Of a DNA stretch of 64,000 bases, positions 54,431 through 64,000 are shown one piece after another. A program made the translations under genes and the position numbers. The notes under the pieces are model-generated. The model was not told where the DNA came from. It searched no databases and saw only the letters and a program-made list of their open reading frames with translations. Position 1 is the stretch's first letter. Every line of letters starts with the position of its first letter. The stretch comes from Sphaeramia orbicularis. Its lineage: Eukaryota; Chordata; Actinopteri; Kurtiformes; Apogonidae. The stretch lies in assembly GCF_902148855.1 (NCBI RefSeq), contig NC_043976.1, positions 12,733,298-12,797,297 of the forward strand, read 5' to 3'.

Positions 54431-55190
54431 TTAACCCTCCGGTATCCCATCCAGCAAGGCCCTTACTAAGCACCAAGTATGTCTTTTTCACACACTTGTG
54501 GAATAAAAAAACTAAAAAAAAAATTCATACAGTTTGTTTTTAATTCTTTTACACTTTTTTCTATTTCATCAACTTGAGCCGTAAATAAAAATACCAAATA
54601 CTCAATAATTGTCAGATTTTTTAACCCTTTAAATGCTGTGTTTGTAATGTAAACAAACCTTTTTTTTAATGCAAAAAACAAAAAGAAATATTTTTTTAAT
54701 ATACTACATAAAAATTGGATCGCATATTATTTGATTTTTGCAGCCTGACATATGTCAATGATTAACTCCAACATTGGTTAATCTGCATTATTATTTTTGG
54801 CACTAGGTCAAATGTTCAAAAATACTAGCATCTGTCACCAAGTGTGCGTAAAATGCACACCTATAAATCAAACTATTAAATATTATACATTGATTTATTT
54901 TTCTGCTCTAATTTGATTTTACTTTTGTAAATCAAGGTCAGCCCTAATCATACATATCAAATGGAAGAAATAGTGCATTTTTGGCACACTTGGGAGACAG
55001 ATGCTAGTCTTGTAATTTTCTTTTGTTTACAATGTGCACATTTTAGTTGGTGGCCAGAATTTTAAAGATCATGCAAAAATGAACAACTTTTGAATTCTAA
55101 CCTTATTTAAATTGTGAAAAATAATATGAAGTTTTTTAAAATGAAGTGCAAAGTGTGCCTAAAAGGTGCACCCAGATACTGGAGGGTTAA
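54431..55190. mobile_element. TTAA-flanked MITE, family D (CCCTCCGGTATC)
   Basis: TTAACCCTCCGGTATCCC at 54431 and AGATACTGGAGGGTTAA at 55190 are inverted with TTAA flanks. The interior is AT-rich and has no ORF. Lies about 190 bp past the oprk1 stop, possibly within its 3' UTR. Confidence 0.7.
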
Positions 55191-55378
55191 TCTTCAAAAT
55201 AAAATCCTATGAGTGTTGGCACTGTTTAAACCCAAACTAACATGTCCCTAAACAATGAGTCCTCTTCAGCCATACAGTCTTTATGTTCAGTCTACATTGT
55301 TGACGTGACGTGGGTCAGACCCAGGTCATGTGAGTCTTCTTTTCCAATGTGGGAAATTGAAGACAGTTCCACCGCTAG

Positions 55379-58300
55379 TCATGTGGGCTTCCCAGTCCGG
55401 TCTGGGTTCTCCAGGGGGACAGCGACCTCCCGGACTGTGCTCAACCCCCTCCTGCTCCCTGACACTTTGTCTCCTTTCAGTTTGGCCGAGAGGCAGAAGT
55501 CTTTGAAGCAGCGTTTGAAGTTCTCATCCAGAAAAGCGTAGAGCACAGGGTTAAGGCTACTGTTGGTGTAGCCCAGAGCCACGCAGAAGAAGTAGGCGGC
55601 CATGATGGCGGTGGTTTCAGGCACGCTCACAAGCGCCTTGACCAGGATGAAGATGTGAATTGGTGTCCAGCAGATCACGAACACGGCCACCACCACCACC
55701 ACCAGTCTCGTGATTCGGCGGAGATTGCGATCTTTCTCTCGCGATCCGGATAACATTCGTACGCTCTTTAGCCTGAGGACCATCAGGGAGTAGCACACAG
55801 TGATGATGAGCACAGGCACGACGAAGGCAAAGACAAATACACAGACTTTCATCAACGTGTCCCAGTAAACGTATGGCTCTGGAAACTGTAAGGCACACTC
55901 AGTAATATCTGCAAAAAGAAAAGAGGAAGGAAGGAAATACAAATGACTAGATTACTGGTATTATTTGTGCGAACATGGTATATGATATTTTGTTCATGCT
56001 TTCTTTTCTTATACTCATCATTTAATAGGTCTTATGTATTTTATTGTACTTTTTTGTAGTTTTGTTTGTTTTGTTTTTTCTCTCTTCTGCCCAGTTTACT
56101 CAGTTCTGGTTGTAGTTACTGTTACCATTATAATTATCACCATGGTTGTTACTGTTTGTATTGTTGATACTTCTTTGTGAGGGTCTTCGCCACCTTCTCC
56201 TCTCTTGCTCTCTCCCCTTCACCCCCCCACTCTCCCCATGTCAGGGGCTCGTTTCTGCACTAACTCATTAAATCGTTAAGCCCAGCGCAATGCAAAATGT
56301 GTCCATTTAATGCATTTTGCGCTATTCCGTTTCTGGGCTCGCTCTTTGTTCGTTAAAGGTGGGGTCTGAGATGTTTTTCTGGAGCATTTTTTATTATATT
56401 CCTTAAAATCCCCTTCACATCCGGAATTACAACTAATTAATTAAATGCTCTAACACAAAAATTAAAATAATTAGTCACCTGTGGAACAGACAGGACTGAA
56501 AAAACCCCATCCAATCATTTTGAGCGCCCACTCGAAATGATTGAACGGTGATATGTCTATCACACTCAACTGCCATTCACCCCTCCCCCCTCTGCATGTA
56601 CCCCTCTTTGAGCATGAATCGCGCATTCCCAGAGGCTGGAGCGCTTGTACAGGAAGCGTAGCCAGAACCTGGCTATATTAGTTCTATTAGGATGGAAAGT
56701 TCACCGGTCAACTGTTTTGTCACTAACATGAACCACTAGGAAATGTTAGTCACATAGGTCTGAACTGGGGCTGTTCTGGAAGAGCGGGGGGGTTGGAGGA
56801 AACTGAATGAGGTATGCATGGATACGCCAGCCGGAGGCTCAGCCGGGGCCGGAGTCGGGGTAGGAGCCCGAGGCGTACGGGAGCAAAGCAGGGGACAGAG
56901 CCTCAGCCGGTGTCGGAGAAGGTTCAGCTGGGCCGGACCAGACTGTAGATGGCGTCGGAGCCCAACCCGGGTACGGAGCAGAGCAGAGTCTCAGCTGGCA
57001 AATTGTTGCTGTGCAGCGCTCATGAACCCTCAGGAACAAGCATTGCGCATGCCAGTACTCTGAAGGCGTGGCTTCAGAGGGACGTCTGAAGAAAGGGGTT
57101 TGGACTTTTGAACTGAGTATATTCAAAATGTAACTTGCTCAAACTGTTTTTCTAAGATCTCAGACCCCACCTTTAACAACTAACGCAACGCAAAATGCAT
57201 TTGTGTGTTAGTTCGTTAACCCCAACGCAATGCAAAATGCGCTATCCCGTTTCTGGGCTAGTTCATTAAAAGTGTGCGCTCGCCCAGTTCCTCGCTAAAT
57301 AGATAGATAGCCTTTAATACTTCTTCATTCTAACCATAGTGCTGTCAGATGACTGGAAACAGCGGGAGTGGAGGCATTCATTCTGGGTTAAATAGTAAAC
57401 GCACCTGTTTAGTGCACCCTTCAACGCAAATAGTTAGCGAACGATGGCTTAGCGAACGAAACGAGTGCAGAAATGGATTTTGCATTTGTTAAGCCTCTGC
57501 GTTCGCCGGCCCATCGTTGGCTCACTATTTGAATTCAAGGGTGCGCAAACGGCTGCATTCGGTATTAAACCCAGAAACGTGCCCCAGGTCCGGCATCGAA
57601 ATGTGGTTCAACAAAACTCATGATAAACACAGTAGAATATCAAGGGGAGCCTCATATACTTTATGAAGTTACCCTTGGCAAAGGTAATTTGTTCAGCACC
57701 AAAAGGCAGCCAGACTATCATTCTGCTGTTAGGATGCTGGACAAGACAAGTAGGAAAAAAAAAAAAGGAAATATGAATGAAGTGTACGTTTGGAGTTCAT
57801 CATAAATAAAACTGCACTCTTCTAGTTGTTACTGAAGGACAAGTCTGCCCTCAAAGGGGAACATTTTGCACTAAACTAAGCATTCATATTCAGGAAGGAT
57901 GATGCTTGATGTACCGCTAATGGAAAACACTGACAGATGATCTTGATAGAATATTTTTCTGCTCTTAAAGTATTACCGGTGCATACTTGATGTGAATTTC
58001 CTACACTTAAAACATCAACAGAAACTTTTTAAAACTTCAGACATAATGAAAGCCTGTCCTCACCGCTGTTTGTCTGCGTTCCACCTAGAATAAAAGCCGG
58101 TATCCCTGCAGCAGACGACAGTATCCAGATGCACACGTTGATCATTTTGGCTTTGATCGGAGTACGGAAGTCCAGGGCTTTCACCGGGTGGCACACGGCC
58201 ACGTAGCGATCCACACTCATCATGGTGAGAGTGAAGATACTGGTGAACATGTTGTAGTAGTCGATGGAGATGAAGACCTTGCAAACCACCTCCCCGAAAG

Positions 58301-58416
58301 GCCAGGTATTGAGCAGGTAGTCCGTACTCTGGAAGGGCATCGTGGTGGTGACGAGGGCATCAGCGAGAGCCAGGTTGAAAATGTAAATGTTTGTCGCCGT
58401 CTTCATTTTTGTGTAC
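55379..58416 (-). CDS. oprk1: Kappa-type opioid receptor, last two coding exons (5' part outside window)
   Basis: Two minus-strand exons: 58064-58416 (353 bp, the conserved length of the opioid-receptor middle exon) and 55379-55908 with the stop. They encode a Gi/o-coupled class A receptor for dynorphin-like peptides at the plasma membrane. The first exon carries TM2-TM4: NLALADAL (Asp2.50), SIDYYNM (Asp3.32 amine anchor) and [10 protein letters not shown] (DRY). The second carries ECL2 to the tail: ECALQF (disulfide Cys), CWTPIHIF (Trp6.48, His6.52), NPVLYAF (NPxxY) and helix-8 Cys in [20 protein letters not shown] and TPIHIFILV favour kappa over mu or delta. Two oddities are visible: Lys at 6.58 where mammalian kappa has Glu, and a less acidic ECL2. 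The tail ends GKPT where human ends NKPV. The exon for the N-terminus and TM1 was not found up to 64000. A MITE composite sits in the intron between these exons. Confidence 0.93.
55909..56241 (-). other. oprk1 intron, part beside the last exon
   Basis: A pyrimidine-rich tract on the minus strand leads to the acceptor TTTGCAG at 55909-55915. Nothing else recognised. Confidence 0.5.
56242..57587. mobile_element. Composite element in oprk1 intron, CAGGGGCTCGTTTCTG termini
   Basis: Inverted ends CAGGGGCTCGTTTCTG and CAGAAACGTGCCCCAG (one mismatch). The AACGCAATGCAAAATGCGCT motif occurs in both halves. A TTAA-flanked element is nested at 56357-57172. No clear target duplication for the outer element. 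Family not recognised. Confidence 0.6.
56357..57172. mobile_element. TTAA-flanked MITE, family C (AGGTGGGGTCTGAGAT), with GC-rich core
   Basis: TTAA at 56353-56356 and 57173-57176 flank AGGTGGGGTCTGAGAT and ATCTCAGACCCCACCT. The core around 56820-57000 is far more GC-rich than its surroundings. It repeats GCCGGNGNCGGAG-like units, giving an 81-residue chance ORF. Confidence 0.75.
57588..58063 (-). other. oprk1 intron, part beside the TM2-TM4 exon
   Basis: Donor GTGAGG at 58063 downward. No repeat or exon recognised. Confidence 0.5.
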
Positions 58417-58981
58417 CTGTTAAATATGCAAAACACAAGGCTTTCCTGTAATGGAAGTAACCATTCACTGAGATGGAGTCTGTGGCTTTAAAGAACCTGA
58501 CATCTCATCTCATTATGAATAAAACATAGGTCATTAGTCCACACTGCTTCTTTGAATGAGTAATGTAATGTTTCTGACTCAGTGCTTCATTGTTATGTAT
58601 AGTACACTCCTGATTTTATGTCGTGTGCAATCAACTTGTTTACATGTTCATTCTGGAGGTTAATTTAAAGTTTTAATTTCTACCAGTGGTGTCGCCTACA
58701 GGATTTAATGAAGCACTGAGGTTAAAATAAGATCCTTTTGAATTGCTCATGGGGAGTCCACAGGAATGGAAGACCTTTCTTTTTGTATATAATGAAAAAA
58801 AAAAAACCCACAATCAGTTCCTTAGAGCAGAGTGATGTGAACACCCCAGGGAGTATGTGCTTGTTTGGTGGTTAATGTTGACTCCCAGTGTCAAAGCCAT
58901 GAAGAATAAGGGTTCAGGGATCAAAACGTAATGGGTTTTCATGAGCTCAGTTGCTCAAACCTGCTTGAATTAATGTTTTTT
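58417..58981 (-). other. oprk1 upstream intron, no exon found
   Basis: Acceptor TTTAACAG lies at 58417-58424. The missing first coding exon is not in this stretch or farther right in the window. Confidence 0.5.
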
Positions 58982-59107
58982 TTAACCCATAAAGACCCAG
59001 TGGTACTTTTGTGGCAGTTCCCGTGTTATTTTTTCTCTATATTTAACCTTTCTTAAGTGATTTATCACTATTTATTGTAATATTCTTTTCAGTTTGGAGT
59101 TTTTTCA

Positions 59108-59540
59108 GAGTAAATCCTAGACTATTGAACAATCTGCCTCTCCATATCAGACAGGCCTCCTCTCTGTTTGTTTTTAAATCCCTTCTTAAAACCCATCTTT
59201 TCTCCTTGGCTTTTGAAATCATATGAGATGTTTGAAGATATTATTTTTTATTATTCTATTGTTTTTATTTGGTAGTGGTTTATTGTTCTTATTTTTTTAT
59301 GTTTTTAATTGTATGGTTTTTCATGTTTGTTTTCTTTTTTTTATCTATTCTTGTGTTTTATTCTTTTATTTGGTTTTTATTTATTCTTCTGTACAGCACT
59401 GTTTTCTTGTCGTACAGTTTTATTTTGTTTAATCTATTCTGTATTTTATTCTTTTGTTTTGGTTTTAATTATTCTACTTTACAGCACTTTGGTCCACTGT
59501 GGTTGTTTTAAAGGGCTTTACAAATAAAGTTGGATAAATC
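59108..59540 (+). mobile_element. L2/CR1-type LINE 3' fragment
   Basis: Plus-strand translation near 59125 gives NNLPLHIRQASSLFVFKSLL then KTHLFSLAFEI. This matches the usual end of ORF2 in L2-like elements (WNSLPxxIR...FKxxLKTHLF). It is followed by a T-rich 3' UTR and GGGCTTTACAAATAAA. Heavily 5' truncated, as is normal for LINE copies. Confidence 0.6.
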
Positions 59541-59897
59541 ATGTATTTTGCTGTATTTAATTTATTGATCATATATATGTTCATAAAAGCTCAGAGTGAA
59601 ATTGAGGATTATTATACCAAAAACAGAGAACACTGAAGAAAAAGTGACTTTTTTCAGTAATTTACTAGTAATTTACTGAACATAAACCACTGGCATTGAT
59701 CCAACTCCATGGGTTTTACTGGTGAATCAATGTTGTAGAAGATAACGGTGTTTCCATGGTAACTACGGAGCCACTGAACGTCCAAATGGGTCTTATCTGA
59801 TGACCATGAAAAGTAAATTTTGCACCAATTATTTACATGTATTGATAGTATTAGTGGATCAACAGTTTAGATCAGTAGTTGGTTTTGGTCGTCAGTA

Positions 59898-60721
59898 GTC
59901 GCTTTTCCATCGACCCTCAAATTGCGCAAAAATAACTTGTGCATAAAATAAAAATTTACCTGATGGAAAAACGACAATTTCGCCAAAAGTCTCATTTTCG
60001 ATTAAAAGTTTTTGCGCTGGCAAGAGGTGGTTTTTCGGGCATAGCGTAAATGGTATATCACGCAAAACTGCAATGGGAAGACCTTTTTTTGCAACTAGAG
60101 TCAGGTGAATTAAAAAAACGGATGTTGACGTATGTTACAACAAGCAAAGAAGAAGAAGAAACATGTTGTGGTATGTGTGGACACCAGGAAACCCAATCAT
60201 TTTTTAATTTAGTACAAGATAGAGGGGTAATCCTACTATATAATGCATGTTTCGGCCCTGCCCCGTGTCCCTGTGTCCCCATGTCCCATTGATGTGTGAT
60301 CGATGTTGCAACACAGGAGGGTGTTTGTACGGGTTTTCCTCAGCCTTCACAGGCCCAATCGCCGCCAAACTCGCCAATTGAACAGAAACATTACCTGACT
60401 ATCTACTAGGCACAATTTTATGTCCATATTCAAATGTTGTGAGGTATGCTGGCCGATTTGAGCCTCTCATGCTATCGTACAATGGCACCACGGGTACAAT
60501 GCCACTAGTATATAATAATGATGAATATGTCTGTAAATCAACACCATATTTACGTTCGTCGCCATGTTTATAGAATGACTTCTCATGTCATCTCGCGATA
60601 ATAACTAAACAAATCATTGCATTTGTGATTTAATGGAAAAAACAACATTACGCACTTCTGTTTTTTGGACATTTAGTAAATATCGGTAAAGTTTTGCGCA
60701 GATGTCCAGTGGAAAAGCGAC
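59898..60721. mobile_element. TA-flanked MITE with GTCGCTTTTCCA termini
   Basis: GTCGCTTTTCCATCGAC and CCAGTGGAAAAGCGAC are inverted and flanked by TA (or TAG/CTA). Inserted into the family B element. Contains AAGCAAAGAAGAAGAAGAAA. Superfamily uncertain. Confidence 0.65.
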
Positions 60722-60750
60722 TAGTGGCTGTTTGGGTCTTTACAGGTTAA

Positions 60751-61141
60751 TCAGCACATAAAGCAACTGTGACCACCTTATAAAGCTGTTCCAGTAAACA
60801 TGTTGGTATAAGCAATTACCTGAGACACAAGCAACACTAGCATTTATTTCAATCTATTTCATGTTGCCATGTCCAACATTCGATTTACTTTCTTGACTCA
60901 GTCCTGGTGGGAAATGTGTAGCCCATTAGCTGCTAAATGCACCCACCATGTTCACTAAATGTATCAGTCTGCTGTTTTGTTCAGGTGGAGCATACAGATG
61001 AGGGCTGATAAATGGGATGGATGAGAGAGGTGGAAGAAAAGTTTTATAATGCAGGCCATGAAATATGAAACTGTGACCTAAAATAAGCTAAAGCGCTCAG
61101 TAGGAATGAAAACATACAGGGTTAAGGTGGTTGATTCATTA
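60751..61141. other. Probable oprk1 intron, nothing recognised
   Basis: No ORF, repeat end or splice-bounded exon seen. Confidence 0.4.
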
Positions 61142-61757
61142 CACTGGTCAACAACAAATTTATTGTTTAAGTTTTTTGAGCTGATTTAGGATCATTTTGG
61201 TGTGCTGAATCCAAAAATCACATTAATTTTGCTCAATCAGGTCAACTTTCTGAACTATGCTATATATTGGCTTTTTAACATTTTTGCTTACATTTATGGG
61301 CATTTTCACATCATATGATACAAAATTCTTTCATATTTCTTGCAATAAACGAGTTCTGAAGATTTTACTTTTGCCAATTTATGATTAATGTTTTTTTTAA
61401 TATTACAGGTGAATGAAATGGCTTCGACTAGAAGATCTTGCAAAAATAAGCCTGACGTATTCTGCTACATCTGCGGTGAATACACCATTGTACCTAACAG
61501 GAATTAAGAGATCAAATGATTTTTTTTCTCTTAAAACCTATTTTGGGTGAGAATTATATAAAAAATCAACGGATAAAGTCACAAAAATGTTATCAATTTT
61601 GTGAGAAGATCAAATTTTTCAAAATCAAATTAGCAAAAAAACCTGACCTGATTGAGAAAAACAGATGTCATTTTTGGATTTAGCGGTGCACAATGGTCCT
61701 AATTCAGTTGAAAAAACCTAGACAACTTGCAAACAACATTTTTTTATAACCCAGTGT
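61142..61757 (+). mobile_element. DNA-transposon remnant with a CxxC-type N-terminal ORF fragment
   Basis: Short inverted ends ACACTGG and CCAGTGT. An acceptor-like TATTACAG precedes an ATG at 61418. That ATG opens a 29-codon ORF (to 61507) containing CKNKPDVFCYICGEYT. I recall similar cysteine motifs in transposon-derived proteins of invertebrates and fish but cannot name the family with certainty. Confidence 0.5.
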
Positions 61758-61900
61758 TATTAGATGTGAAAATCTTCTCATGACTCAATATTAAACATAG
61801 TTGCTGATGGCAATGAATTAAAGCAGTTGGAGTTAATATCTTATACTTTAATGCCCCATGTGGCTTATTTACATTTCTAACCCTTTTACCCAGGGGTGTC

Positions 61901-62564
61901 AAATTCATTTTCTTTCAGGGGCCACATTCAGCCCAATTTGGTCTCCAGTGGGCCAGACCAGTAAAATAATAGCATAATAGCCTATAAATAATGACAACTC
62001 CAAATTTTCTAGTGCAAAAAATAACATTAAATGATGAAACTATTTCTATCCCAAACAAAAAAGATGTGAATAACTGGAAAAAAACTGAAATTTCTGAAGA
62101 AAAATAAGTACAATTTTATCAATATTATACCTCAACTTTATTTATACATGTGCATTACATTACATCAGATCTACCAAGACACAAAATAGGCAGAATATTG
62201 TTAAAATTGCACTTATTTTTCTTCAGACATTCCAGGTTGTTCATATTTGTTCAGGTTATTGACATTTTCTTGTTAAAGGATATCAGAATTTAATGTTCTT
62301 TGCAATAAATCAAAGAGAAAAAATGGGTGTTGCCATTATTTATAGGCTTAATGTCATGTTATTTTTCTCACATTAAACCAAGAAGAAAATTTGGAGTCAT
62401 TATTTCTAGGTTATTATGCTATTATTTTTGAGTTTGATGCCCTTGACTGTTAATATCTTCAGGGTAATTTTTGCATTTTGCACTTTGTAAATTCATCTCG
62501 CAGGCCAGATTGGAACCTTTGGTGGGCCGGTTTTGGCCCCCGGGCTGCATGTTTGACACCTGTG
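61901..62564 (+). mobile_element. hAT-type MITE, CAGGGGTGTCAAATT
   Basis: CAGGGGTGTCAAATTCATTT to TTTGACACCTGTG. The 8-bp flanks CTTTTACC and TTTTAACC match at six of eight positions, suggesting an older insertion. Confidence 0.78.
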
Positions 62565-63114
62565 TTTTAACCCCTTAGATATTATTTCAGGTAAACATGC
62601 TGCTGTGAATTAGCGTCTGTTTCAGTGTCATAAAAGCTGCTGTGAATATGTGCTTGTGTTCCTTTTATTCAGTGGTTTTGTTTTACTGTGTGTTTTAGGG
62701 TCAAAACAAGTGGAATAGCAGAAAAAGACAAAGAGAGGAAATGAAGTATTACAGGTTTTTACTAAAGAAGGATTTAGGATGTTGAACATGAACTGTGAAC
62801 TGGAACACACTAAACAATTTTACATTTTGTCCTAGTAGTTTTTGTTTTCGGCCTCTCTTTTGCAAATCAGTCCAGCTGCTTTTTGGCACCTGGTTGAACT
62901 CCAAAAAGCAATTACATGGTCAAAACTCAGAAAAAACACAGTTAAAAAAATAAATAAATAAATAAAAGAAAATAAAGGAAAATCCCCACAACACTGCAAA
63001 CAACAGTAAATACAAAAAACAAAAACGAAAACTGTAAAAAAAAAAAAAAAAAAGCGGAAACTGTCTATTTCTATAGTGAGTCAGTCTCACTCAGTGCTCT
63101 GTGTTTTGCCCCCC

Positions 63115-63115
<1 letters not shown>
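62565..63115. other. Probable oprk1 intron, nothing recognised
   Basis: A-rich stretch at 62938-63060. No exon or element end identified. Confidence 0.4.

Positions 63116-63181
<66 letters not shown>
63116..63181. repeat. (TAA)n microsatellite
   Basis: About 22 uninterrupted TAA units. Confidence 0.95.
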
Positions 63182-63183
<2 letters not shown>

Positions 63184-63300
63184 TGGATTGGATTTATATA
63201 GCGCTTTTCTAGGCACCCAAAGCGCTTTACATTATTAACCCATTATTCATTCGTGCTCACATTCACACTCTGGTGGTGGTAAACTACACAGGTAGTGGGG
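63182..63300 (+). repeat. Teleost interspersed repeat fragment with ATATAGCGCTTTTCTAG
   Basis: TTTATATAGCGCTTTTCTAG followed by CAAAGCGCTTTACA and CTCTGGTGGTGGTAAACTAC is a very common fish repeat segment. It sits directly after a TAA microsatellite. Confidence 0.6.
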
Positions 63301-63460
63301 GTTGCACTGAGCATGCTCAGATGTCTATGGAAATCACAAGGTCTATTCTATTAGCACGCTTTGAAATTTTGTTTTATTGAGCAAACAGCTGAATTTTTAT
63401 GAATATTCAATATAAATCATATGAACAGAACGATCACCACAGACAGGTCAGGGGTTAAAG

Positions 63461-64000
63461 CAGGGGTGTCAAACTCATTTTAGTTCAGTTCCACATTCAT
63501 CTAAATTTGATCTGCAGTGGGCCAAACCAGTAAAATAATAACATAATAATATATAAATAATGTCAACTCCAAACTTTTCTCTATGTTTTAGAGCGAAAAA
63601 AGTAAATTTACATTATGAAAAGGTTTACATCTACAAACTAGCCTTTCAAAAGATGTGAATAACATGAACAAACTGAAAAAATAAGTGTAATTTTAACAAT
63701 ATTATGTCTAAGTTTATCATTTACACACGTACATTAGAACTTACAGATCACAGCGGGTCTACAAATACACAAAAACATTTAGTAACAGGCAGAATATTGT
63801 TGAAATTGTACTTAACTTCTCTTAAGAAATTCCAGGGTGTTCATATTTGTTCAAGTTATTCACATTTTTTGTGAAATTCTACTTTGTTTTAGTGTAAATA
63901 CATGAAAATATTTACATTTACAAAGAGAAAAATTTGGAGTTGTCATTGTTTATATGTTATTATGATAGTATTTTACTGGTCCTGCCCACTTGAGATTGAA
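63461..64000 (+). mobile_element. hAT-type MITE, CAGGGGTGTCAAACT, runs off the window
   Basis: Starts CAGGGGTGTCAAACTCATTT after GGTTAAAG, the expected left target duplication. The last bases (ACTTGAGATTGAA) correspond to about 150 bp before the end of sister copies. Confidence 0.8.

Larger units (their letters stand above)
58982..60750 (+). mobile_element. TTAA-flanked MITE, family B, with two insertions
   Basis: TTAACCCATAAAGACCCAGT at 58982 and GGGTCTTTACAGGTTAA at 60750. A LINE fragment (about 59108-59540) and a TA-flanked element (59898-60721) lie inside. Confidence 0.68.

Noticed and set aside
56818-57063. 81-codon GC-rich reading frame in the oprk1 intron
   Set aside because: It lies wholly in the degenerate repeat core of a MITE and has no recognisable domain.

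Overview
The window is vertebrate genomic DNA, most likely from a spiny-rayed teleost fish. It is AT-rich and intron-bearing, and it is packed with short non-autonomous DNA transposons of types common in fish. Four host genes are recognisable from their translated exons: a myosin regulatory light chain (myl12 type, + strand), fastkd3 (mitochondrial RNA-binding FASTK family, + strand), chmp5 (ESCRT-III subunit, - strand, tail-to-tail with fastkd3) and the last two coding exons of a kappa-type opioid receptor (oprk1, - strand, first coding exon outside the window).

The dominant structural feature is a direct duplication of about 22.4 kb. Bases 3180-25615 and 25716-48175 align end to end and are separated by exactly 100 Ns. 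Each block carries myl12, fastkd3, chmp5 and the same set of transposon insertions at the same sites. The blocks differ by homopolymer indels, microsatellite lengths and scattered substitutions. Each gene is intact in only one block: myl12 in the first, fastkd3 and chmp5 in the second. The simplest reading is that two haplotypes of one locus were joined head to tail across a placeholder gap, so the real locus probably holds one copy of each gene.

Layout: 1-3180 nested TTAA-flanked MITEs and the left part of a mariner-like element; 3180-8000 a hAT-type element with internal tandem repeats and a three-layer nest of elements; 8000-11100 myl12; 13900-18725 fastkd3, whose first intron is almost entirely transposon; 19170-24897 chmp5 on the opposite strand, with introns carrying mariner-like, hAT and fold-back elements; 25616-25715 the gap; 25716-48175 the same again; 48176-55190 intergenic repeats, long AT microsatellites and sequence without a gene; 55379-58416 oprk1 exons, with a composite GC-rich element in the intron between them; 58417-64000 upstream intron or flank with more elements.

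The four genes do not form a pathway; they are neighbours by synteny. I saw no RNA genes, CRISPR arrays, retroviral or LTR elements, and no convincing new biological system. The points most worth a second look are the probable false duplication, the mu-like residue in the opioid receptor's third extracellular loop, a CArG box upstream of myl12, and several well-delimited MITE families with readable target-site duplications.
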